Of a stretch of DNA of 64,000 nt, positions 56,601 through 64,000 are shown one piece after another. This DNA is from Thamnaconus septentrionalis (taxonomy: Eukaryota > Chordata > Actinopteri > Tetraodontiformes > Monacanthidae), in the NCBI GenBank assembly GCA_009823395.1, contig CM020506.1:3832501-3896500 (forward strand), written 5' to 3'. The notes below the pieces were generated by a model. That model did not search any database, was not told where the DNA came from, and was given only the letters and a program-made list of their open reading frames with translations. Positions within the stretch are counted from its first letter, which is position 1; each line of letters begins with the position of its first letter. The position numbers and the translations under genes are program-made.

Positions 56601-59600
56601 GGTGCATCCCCCCTTTTTCTGACACATTCGATAATCTCGTCACCCTATTTACACACCATTGATTTGTAACATGAGATGTCCGCTGCATTGGTCATGTCTC
56701 TATTGATTGGTGTGTTGACGGCTGTGGCCTCAAAGTCCTTCACAACCGGAGTGTTGAGAGGAAGATGAATAAATAAGTGTTTCCAGCATGGCCCAGATAT
56801 GGATTGCACTCCCAGTCCCAGGAGGCCGTGCTCTCCCTGATGTGGGGTCATGAGAGGGGATTCCAATAAAAGGGAAGCATCCTCGTCGAGAGAATCAATT
56901 ATTAAAGTCACGCTCCTCCACTCAGGCTATTTTTAGCCGTCTGAATCACATCGCAGAGATGTGGAGCAAAGTGATCGAGTATTTCCAGGAGAAATCAGAG
57001 ATGAATGGAGTGAACTACTGATGTGCGAAAACATTGGCAATTCTTTGCTACAAAGGTTGATGCCAAATTCACTATGACTTTATGGGGCTTTATAGCTTTT
57101 ATGTTTTCTGTGTGTTTTTTGTTGTTCTCAGAGATCCAACTTGAAAATCTCCAATTTGAGTTATTTCCAGCCAGTTAAGGTGTGACAGGACCAATCAGCT
57201 ACCGCTAGAGTGATGAAAACAGGAAGTTGTTGTTCACTTACACAAATAGTGGCACCCAATGGGGATGCTGCAGTGCTTGCTAAGTGCTAGCTAAGAACAG
57301 GACACTTTCTCATGAATCCAAGACAAACAACTGCAGTAAAAAATGTTTTCTCTATGACTGACTGGCTTTGGCAAGAGTTTAGTGAAACCCTGCCATGCAC
57401 TGTGGATCCACTGACTTTAAAGAGATGTGATTGAAAAACACAAACCTTCTCTATTGATTCTAGTTCTAGCAATGACGAGGCCCCAGACAAGACCCCATTT
57501 TACTATTGAAAAAGCAGTGCTTTTTATCAGTATTGGTAAACAGAATTTAATTGTCATTTTGTTGGGGACTATCTAGCACAGCACATTACTGTTCACACTG
57601 ATTTGATTCAAATGTGTTTATGTTGTGCTAATTAGGAGCCATCCACCGTAATGCACCAGAGAGGCTTTCAGGCTTTTCTTGGTTTTGGCAAGTATTAAAA
57701 GCATCGCAACTCAAAAGGAAACGCACTAGAATTTTTTTTTTATGACACTGAAGGTGCTCTCAGATCCATTGGCGCAGCGTGTGGTTGCATGGAAAGGTAA
57801 TTACAATTGGTCTCCATTTATTTTCCGCACACCCCCAGGAATGAGTCAGGCGTTCATTTAGCATAGTGCGCTTTTTCCTTCTAATTGGCTTTTTTTTTTT
57901 TTTTTTTAAAAATAAATGCCTGCCACCATGTTTAGCCTTTACTGTGAAAAGGGAAGTCCTTTTTCAGCGGCAATGCAAAGTAGGCGTGTAAATCAAATTA
58001 TGTCCACTGTCGCGTTTTGAAACACACCTTCCTAAAGAGATTTAGAAGCTCTGAGAGGTGAATACAGAACAGGCTGCACATCAAATTACACTCAATTTCT
58101 CTTATGTGGGGAGACAACTGAAACAATTCTGTGCGTCCATTCAGATGGTTATACTTTAGTCTTTTCTCACTTAAAATGTGAAGCTTTCGTCACATTCATT
58201 TTTAATGTCCAATTTCCAAATTGAATTCAAAATGTAAAACTTGCGTCTGTGAGATAGTCCGTGTAGTTCTATTACAGATATGATTAAAGTGCGTTTTGCT
58301 TAAGGGAAAACTGCTCCTATTTCATTTTGTCGCTGTTGAACTTTCATAAATTTCTGCTCATAGCCACTGAAACTTGCCTCTGCTGTGTAAACTAGTAGAA
58401 CGAAATTGTAATGATTTGCAATTGAAGTTATGTGCAAAAACGGTATTTAATCCTGATGACGAGTGACATTCTGTGACAGTGACATTTTTTTTCCCGTTGT
58501 GTCATCGTGACATGAAAACACTTTAAATGTTTAAGTCTGTTGGAATATCTGTATATGCATGTGCAGAATGTCAGCAAAAACAAACATATCTCTGCAATTT
58601 GCAAAGTGTTATTGTCCTGTCGCCATGAGTCATTGATATCACAGAGTTTCGTTGAATTACAGCCAGGTCTCCACTAAGTCAGTAAAGCAGTCACTCAAGA
58701 TGTGATTTGTTGAGCTATAACTTTAATTTGTAATTTTCTAATGGTGATTTTATGGTAAATTGAATAAATTCAATTATAATCACAAACTAATGGTGTAGCA
58801 GCTCGTCTCCGCCCACAGCCATGAATGAGGCTGACGACATTAGCAATGGTGATGTTCCACTAATCGCCGCCACGATGACTACATGCTCTAATACTCTTAC
58901 CGTCAGGTTCTACAAGTAAGAGAAGTAAGGGCTTAATCCTCTTTGGGATTAAGGCCTTTTTCTTTTTTTCACAATAATAAATCAGAATCCCACACGTGAA
59001 GGATTCTACAATCGCGTCAACGTGATTTGGACCCCCGCTGTGCCAACTGATTCCTGCTGCGCGTGCTGCACAAAGATGAAGGAGTCGCGTGAAGAAAGAA
59101 GGATCTGAGTGCGAGCATATCCAAACGCACTCTGAAACACTTCCCACTGTTCACCTTTGTCTCCAGCAGGAAGCTCCGAAGCCTTTGCCTTCCACCTGCC
59201 ATGGAAATCGTGGTCATTAGAATTTCTTTTCTTTCTTTCTTTTTTTAGCAATTCTATTTCTTCTCTGCACTTCAATCTCATTTGGCCGTCGCTCACAGGC
59301 CTTATTCGACTGTGTGGTAATTTCATCTGATTCCACCTGAGCCCGCAGTGTAGAGCTCAGTTTGACATTGCAGGAGAAGGAGGTCTTTGCAGAGGGCGTG
59401 TTGGGGGTTGAAATGGGTTTCTGTGGAAGCTGCCAGAGTTGAGAGATTGTTGTTTGCAGCTGGTGGCTCTCTTCTCCCTCTCAGCGCCATTATTCCCCAT
59501 TAGACGACTGCTTTCACTTCCCTTTCCATCACCGCATGCTTTGCACATGACAAGAGGGGGGTAAAAAAAAATGCTGAAAGCCAAAACGCAGCAGGCAATC

Positions 59601-62031
59601 CAGGTGATTTTATTGACTTCTGTACTCGATGCGCTCTCAAAGTGGATGGCCGGGACCGGAGACGGCGTGTCAGGCAGGGATTGTGTTCCTGACGAGAGGC
59701 CTTGCTGGTCAGTTGGTCACACGGTTGTCAGAGCCGTCACGCTACGCTGCTCCCCGAGGTGGTCTCTTCTCTGGCCGTGCAGAACCTCCTCTGTCCATCT
59801 ACAGCTCCCAAGGGGCAGGAGAGTCTCTGGATAAAAGTGTGAGGGCAGGAGTTGAGGATGGAGGAGAAAAAGTCAAATGGAGGAGCAAAAAAGAAGACAG
59901 GAAGTTGTCACACAATTAATTTTAATTTTGTGTTTTTTGTCCATGAATGTAGTAGTTACAACCTCAAATATTCAGTTAATTTAGTGAAAAATAAAGCCTA
60001 CATAAAAATTTAACACTGACATTCTCCATCCAATCATAAGATGCTCTTGCAATCATAGAGGTTCAAACTCAAGAAGACTTGTTTGTTCCTCCTTTTGCTG
60101 TCTTTATCATTCGAAAGATAAAAAAGGGGGAATTGAATAACTCCTGACTCTGAAGTTGCATTCATTTTTCTAAGGTTGCTTTAACCTCTGGCCAACCAGG
60201 GAACAGTTGGTCCACGGCGCTTCTGCAAAAACAAATCATAAAATAGCAATGAGTGAAATGCAGTATGGGACCTTTGTCACTGTTCTTGTCCAAGAAAGCC
60301 TTCTCCCCGGAGACGCTAGCACCACGTACAGTGTGTCTTTCAAGAGTTGAAAGGGTACAATGGTGATTTCCGTCAGACTGAATATGTGTCTTTGTAAATC
60401 AAGAGGACGTGCAGATCAGAAACCTGGTGAAAAAAAGATCTAAGTCAGCAGAGCCGCATGTCTTCCCTCCGTTCTCTTCAGAAGCTACGCTGAGAGCGAG
60501 ACTCTTCCTAGGCCAGGAGGGAGACGCAGCGACCCGCGGAGAGGCGAGGAGGAGCCGCGGAATACAAGATGTCTGCGTAATGCTATTCGACACATGAGCC
60601 GATTCTCTTTGTCAAACATGAAGAGGAGCCCTTTTTACAGTTACGGCTCCTCGAGGAAGAGCTCGGGGAGAAAGAAGCAGCGAGAGGGAATGAACTCCTC
60701 GTTGATCCCAGAGATGTCTGTGTGGCGGAGCTGCTCCACATCCATAAATTTATTTTTCATCAGTCCTCGCCGTTCCCAGGAGGGAGGTCCATTTGGCCAC
60801 TCGTGGCTCGTCAAGTGCAGCACCGTGGGGAAAGCGGCGCTCTGTTTCTGTCTGCTTTTTGTGTTCTCACGAGGGACATAAATGACAAAAGTTTTTTTTT
60901 TCATCTAAATTGCAGGTACAATGTGGACACCAGGAGCTCCAATCTTTCGAAACATGTAAGCCACCTTAAGCTTGAGCTCCAATGATACCCTGTGTCTGGC
61001 AATGTGGGGCCGTGAAAATTGGCCAGAGGTGTTGGGAAGGAGTGGGGGGGCGGGGATCCGCGGATGAGTTCAAAATTGGATCCGAGATGAGAACAAAGCT
61101 TGTTGGCTTCGCCCTGGTGCAGTTCACTTGTTTCAATTTGATTTTCAAAGTTTGCTGCACTGAATGCAAAATAAAAGCAAAATTTGAAGCCTAAATGTAG
61201 CAGGTGTTGCAGCCTCTTCCAAACAGACTGGATGATGGACATTATGCATGAAAATCAATATCAAATAGCAAAATCCAGTGGGTTGAAGGTTAAACCCTTC
61301 AACTCAAGTGAACTGAAATGAACGACCAGATTTACCAGCTTCAATGATAAATGAAACAGTATAAGAGCTATGGGAAACTTAAATTTAGATGCAACGGCAT
61401 TATTCAGGATAAAACCATGACTCCTTCTCGAGTAGCTGTTAATACATTTTTGCTTTCATTTTGAGGAGTAGTCATGATTTTTTTCTCCGGTATTTCCTGT
61501 AACTTGTGCTTGTCTTTCGTCCCTTCCTGCCCACCTGGACGAGCAGAAGGTAGGTTCACGCGGTACTCTGTGTGTTCTCCACTTTATTGTGTTTGCTCAA
61601 CTGCTTCATCTGACATGTTTGTCTGGACCACAGAGCAACCACAGGGATGTCTGCTCACTAATCATATCGGTACATCCAAATCCATGATCAATCATCAGCG
61701 ATCAAATTTCTATCATAAGGAAGAAATGTTTTTTTTTTTTTTTTTTGCATCGCCAGATTGCAAGATCTGCAATCTGGCGATGATGCATGTCCCTAGAGCG
61801 AGGACTGAAGGTGGTCTTCTACCTACTACTATTTTCCATGCTGGCAACAATGGCAGTGTGTGATCAATAATTATCTTTACCTGCAAAAGCCAATAAGTTG
61901 CCACTTCTGTTGATGATGAAAAACCACTAAATGTGCTCTGCTCTTCTGTGTAAGGACTTCCTGGGTCAGATGTTCTGCACGTTGGGAGAGATCATCGGCT
62001 CCACTGGCAGCAGGCTGGAAAGGACGCTGTC
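27607..62031 (+). CDS. cpne9: cpne9 (copine-9), 5' part, six exons; partial
   Basis: Six exons with compatible phases encode about 128 residues, most of the first C2 domain. Known role: copines bind phospholipids in response to calcium through two C2 domains followed by a VWA-like domain, and CPNE9 is mainly neuronal. Visible: [13 protein letters not shown] (residues 14-26), calcium-loop aspartates D32 and D38 in [10 protein letters not shown], the CPNE5/8/9 signature [20 protein letters not shown], and loop 3 with D89 and D94. Position 92 is Asn (VYNVD), where CPNE5 and CPNE8 have Asp; human CPNE9 as I recall also has Asn. Together with the mtmr14 neighbour this favours cpne9. The start ATG at 27607 has G at -3 and G at +4. 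Introns are 10.6, 6.1, 7.0, 9.3 and 1.0 kb. The rest lies right of the window. Confidence 0.88.
27871..27960. repeat. (AAAT)n and (TTTA)n in inverted arrangement
   Basis: AAAT units at 27871-27897 and TTTA units at about 27932-27960 are complementary, with about 35 bases between, so a stem of some 27 bp is possible. Confidence 0.85.
35117..35398 (+). mobile_element. tRNA-derived SINE (V-SINE-like)
   Basis: The head is tRNA-like, with an A box (tggctcagttag, from 35126) and a B box (ggttcaaatc, 35174-35183). The body has cttgggcaagacactgaac (35215-35233), tgtgagtgtgtgagtgaatg, and the tail gtaaagcgctttgg then aagtgctatttaagtgcag, all typical of a widespread teleost SINE group. The family name is from memory. 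Clear target duplications were not found. Confidence 0.8.
37103..37179. repeat. (TA)38 microsatellite
   Basis: A perfect 77-base TA run, self-complementary. Ile-Tyr open frames on both strands are artefacts. Confidence 0.97.
37577..37612. repeat. (GTT)n microsatellite
   Basis: About twelve trinucleotide units in cpne9 intron 1. Confidence 0.95.
38268..38308 (+). CDS. cpne9: cpne9 exon 2 (residues 26-40), 41-bp microexon
   Basis: The acceptor follows a T run (tttccag); donor gtagga, end phase 1. It encodes [13 protein letters not shown], the calcium-binding loop 1 of C2A with D32 and D38. Confidence 0.92.
40159..40452. mobile_element. piggyBac-like MITE with TTAA ends, 294 bp
   Basis: The left end begins ttaaagggatagttcaacat and the reverse complement of the right end begins ttaaaaggcttggtgcaaca. 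Both continue with cattttRgcaaat, so the inverted repeat extends at least 31 bases with mismatches. Both ends carry TTAA. Inner matches (atacgcc..cccgtccagacgtatgag against tcatacgac..) suggest an even longer foldback. No coding capacity. Confidence 0.75.
43298..43328. repeat. (CA)n(CT)n microsatellite
   Basis: A short compound dinucleotide repeat in cpne9 intron 2. Confidence 0.9.
44434..44480 (+). CDS. cpne9: cpne9 exon 3 (residues 40-55), 47 bp
   Basis: Acceptor ctccttctag, donor gtgagt, end phase 0. It encodes [16 protein letters not shown]; copine family members have YTQ..NKEWRE or YTQ..QEWRE here. Confidence 0.92.
44481..51520 (+). other. cpne9: cpne9 intron 3 (7.0 kb)
   Basis: It contains a GA microsatellite at 47621-47649 and a few CpG-richer stretches (45095-45300, 49290-49620) without recognisable exons. 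Otherwise AT-rich unique sequence. Confidence 0.8.
47621..47649. repeat. (GA)n microsatellite
   Basis: About fourteen GA units. Confidence 0.95.
51521..51624 (+). CDS. cpne9: cpne9 exon 4 (residues 56-90)
   Basis: Acceptor tcccctacag, donor gtaagt, end phase 2. It encodes [20 protein letters not shown] and [13 protein letters not shown], the most conserved part of copine C2A. Confidence 0.96.
52541..52561. repeat. (AT)n microsatellite
   Basis: A short perfect AT run. Confidence 0.9.
52735..52870 (+). mobile_element. Probable SINE fragment
   Basis: The phrase ctgcccttgagcaaggtaat and the following acagtggctgtct resemble the body of a common percomorph SINE (cccttgagcaaggca with cactgctc.. 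following), judged from memory. The tRNA-like head is not recognisable, so this is a decayed partial copy with uncertain limits. Confidence 0.4.
54389..54480. repeat. AT-rich dispersed repeat relic
   Basis: The start tagagctgcagctgtccatt, followed by repeated gattaat and attgatt words, resembles a very common teleost interspersed repeat (tagagctgcaacta..gattaat). No terminal repeats or target duplication were found. Resemblance is from memory. Confidence 0.35.
60916..60955 (+). CDS. cpne9: cpne9 exon 5 (residues 90-103), 40 bp
   Basis: Acceptor aattgcag, donor gtaagc, end phase 0. It encodes [13 protein letters not shown], the C2A calcium loop 3 with D94. Asn replaces Asp at residue 92. Confidence 0.92.
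60956..61954 (+). other. cpne9: cpne9 intron 5 (1.0 kb)
   Basis: It holds a T run followed by a 15-bp perfect hairpin (61748-61782). Otherwise no feature seen. Confidence 0.85.
61748..61782. repeat. Perfect 15-bp inverted repeat with 5-nt loop
   Basis: The arms catcgccagattgca (61748-61762) and tgcaatctggcgatg (61768-61782) pair fully around agatc. A run of about 18 T precedes it at 61729-61746. Confidence 0.8.
61955..62031 (+). CDS. cpne9: cpne9 exon 6 (residues 104-128 and 2 bases)
   Basis: Donor gtaagt, end phase 2. The acceptor tgtgtaag has a purine before AG and is weaker than the others. It encodes [20 protein letters not shown], matching the end of copine C2A (DFLGQ.F.TLGEI). Confidence 0.93.
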
Positions 62032-63924
62032 GTAAGTTAAAGATGCCAGTAAATATTGTTTGGTGGGGCTTTTGATGGGCTTTTTTGGCACTTTTGATGG
62101 TGAAAGAACAGCATCTACAACAATCTGACGCTTCACCAGCAGATTGGTTCATGCTGCCTTTTCAATAAAGGAGCTTGTTAAGCTCACGTGGGACTAATTG
62201 GGATATTTTGGGATAAGTGCTTTTATATGCGTCTCTGACAGGTTGTTGTACATCATGTTTAATTCCTGTTCCCTGTTGGACAAACACGGACCTTGTGATC
62301 CGGACCCACATGCCACTGTCGGTTTTTAACATGGAACTCATTGTCAGTCCTGGAGTTTCATGCCCCACTTAAGTTGCCATCCTACTGTATTGATCAATAA
62401 TGTAACTGTTGGTTGGCAACAGCACACGCCTCTATGGAGTCTTGCAATTCAGTGTATCATCATTTCCAGTTCTGTTGCTTCGCCATGTTGCCACACAATT
62501 CTGAGACTTGATTCAAAGACTTAAATTTGACGAGCTTATTGTTTGACAACATTTTTTTCGTATTTATTTGGTCTTTGACTCTCTCACGTGGAGCACTTTA
62601 GAGCCTTTAGTGCTGGCGGTCTGACGTCTTCTTTTATTGGACTCACCTTTTCAACAACCTGCTCCTTTTTATGTCGTACTTTCAACATCCCCCAACAAGT
62701 GCTAGTGACTGAAGTGGGCAATTGTGCCAGAGCGATACTGTCTTCTGCAATCAATGTGTAATTACATCATCAACCAGGCAGCTGTCTGCAACTGGGTCAC
62801 GAGTGTACGCAGTCTAAGGATGGTGTACATGATTAGTCTTTGAAACCATGACTTAAATACCAATGACTCACCAACAAACATCTTTCATGCATTTAATTCC
62901 GTGTAAGACACAGATTTCTTCATATTGATTACATGACTGATTGACTATTGTTGTGTTGATTGTCTCTGGACCTTGACCTCATTACCTCCACCTACGAGGC
63001 TCTGGACTCTCATTCAGCTGCCTATTGCGCTTTCAACTGTCAAACTGTCCTTGAGCGCGTCTGAACTGGAGCTCCTCTTTGGCCCACACTGGAGTGTAGT
63101 GGTTATACTGGGAAGCTCCCAAGTGTAAATGTAACCCAGATACTGGAGCGCATATGGCATCCTGGAGACATTAAAGGGAAAAAAATGACTCTCTGACCCT
63201 TCAGGTGCCTGTGCTTTTGCGGCTGCAAGAAAATACAAAAAGCAGCCCGGTTGGGATGGAACTCAAGCGAGTGAAACATCAGCTTTTTTCCAATCGATCA
63301 TCTGCTACTGTTGACAGCAGGTGAAATAAAGTGGCGGCTTCTCCAGTTCCTGAGTCCCAGGTTGCAGAGAGGCCGGCCTGTGTGCTGACCTCAGGCTTAC
63401 AACGTGAAACAAGTTGAACCGACTATTTCTCAAAGCGCTCCTCCTGATTAGGTGTGCGGGCCGAGACCTGGAGGGATCCCACATGTTCCCTCTATAATTA
63501 GACAATCACTGTGATGGGCTGAGCAGCCGTGTGTGTGTGCGCGTGTGCGCTCACCCTGTTGACAGTGACCCATGTTGTCACACTGCACAGGTAGAGAGCG
63601 AAAGTTGTTTTGACAGAGTCATGAAAAAAGACCAAGGCGGCATTAATCTCAGTGTGTGCGCCGCTGTAATTGATAGCCGTAAACCTCCCATTCGGATGAG
63701 GATGTAAACAATCCCAGCGGTGGAAAGGAGTCGCAGAGCGCGCACTTAACGATGAGCCACGCACAACCAACTTTCCGTTCGTCAAAGACGAAGAGGCTGC
63801 TGCTGCTCCCGCACTGTCGTTTATCTCTCTTGAAGGCTGCAGAAGTATTTGCTAATCCAGACAGCTCGTCAATGTGAAGGACTTGCTCTGATACCCTTGG
63901 TAACCAGGACTGGATTCTAAGAAC

Positions 63925-63965
<41 letters not shown>

Positions 63966-64000
63966 GAGGGAAGGACTGTTGGCTGGTTTCCCACTAAGCG
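62032..64000 (+). other. cpne9: cpne9 intron 6 (partial, at least 2.0 kb)
   Basis: The next copine exon should begin near GVPGKKCGTI; no such sequence is seen before the window end. A GT microsatellite lies at 63926-63964. Confidence 0.75.
63926..63964. repeat. (GT)n microsatellite
   Basis: About nineteen perfect GT units. Confidence 0.95.

Larger units (their letters stand above)
51625..60915 (+). other. cpne9: cpne9 intron 4 (9.3 kb)
   Basis: It contains an AT repeat (52541-52561), a probable SINE fragment (52735-52870), an AT-rich dispersed repeat relic (54389-54480), an exon-like but frame-breaking segment (58819-58915) and a CpG-richer block at 60450-60700. The rest is AT-rich unique sequence. 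Confidence 0.8.

Noticed and set aside
60409..60904. Open frames on both strands in a CpG-richer block before cpne9 exon 5
   Set aside because: No homology or copine sequence is recognisable; the true exon begins at 60916.
62032..64000. cpne9 exon 7
   Set aside because: The expected GVPGKKCGTI-type sequence is not found in any frame, so the exon lies beyond the window.
1..64000. Bacterial or viral genes, CRISPR arrays, toxin genes, endogenous retrovirus
   Set aside because: No reverse transcriptase, integrase, capsid or envelope-like frame, no spaced direct repeats and no toxin-like sequence was seen.

Overview
This is vertebrate, very probably teleost fish, nuclear DNA. It has short coding exons with canonical GT/AG borders in long AT-rich introns, many dinucleotide, trinucleotide and tetranucleotide microsatellites, a tRNA-derived SINE, and hAT-, Tc1- and piggyBac-like non-autonomous transposons of the kind common in fish. 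No bacterial-style genes, operons, CRISPR arrays, rRNAs or free tRNA genes are visible.

Three protein-coding genes are supported. (1) The first coding exon of lhfpl4, a tetraspan GABA-A receptor auxiliary subunit, lies on the minus strand at 9527-9932; its intron 1 fills 1-9526 and the rest of the gene lies left of the window. (2) A complete mtmr14 (Jumpy), a phosphoinositide 3-phosphatase of the myotubularin family, lies on the plus strand at 12336-23861. Its 19 coding exons have compatible phases and give 656 residues with an intact HCISGWDR active site. (3) The 5' part of cpne9 (copine-9) lies on the plus strand. Six coding exons between 27607 and 62031 give about 128 residues, most of the first C2 domain, and the gene runs off the right edge. 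The order lhfpl4(-) / mtmr14(+) / cpne9(+) matches human 3p25.3 as I know it, which supports the paralogue calls.

Layout: 1-250 is a CpG-rich patch of unknown identity; 1-9526 is lhfpl4 intron 1 with a hAT-type MITE (4081-4401) that has a perfect 8-bp target duplication; 9933-12335 is a 2.4-kb divergent promoter interval with CA, CT and a self-complementary TTA/AAT tract; 12336-23861 is mtmr14, with a Tc1-like relic in intron 4 and a consensus CTCF site in intron 18; 23862 to about 26.7 kb is a long 3' UTR or flank holding a TTAA-flanked MITE and a second, opposed CTCF-like site; 27.2-27.6 kb is the cpne9 leader with a CT tract and a CAG tract that lies in an upstream ORF; 27607-64000 is cpne9, about 99 percent intron.

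The three genes do not form a pathway. lhfpl4 and cpne9 are neuron-associated membrane proteins, and mtmr14 is a broadly used lipid phosphatase between them. I found no convincing novel multi-gene system. The more interesting items are the polyQ-encoding upstream ORF of cpne9, the two opposed CTCF-like motifs around the mtmr14 3' end, the self-complementary AT tract in the divergent promoter, and the three MITEs with clean ends.
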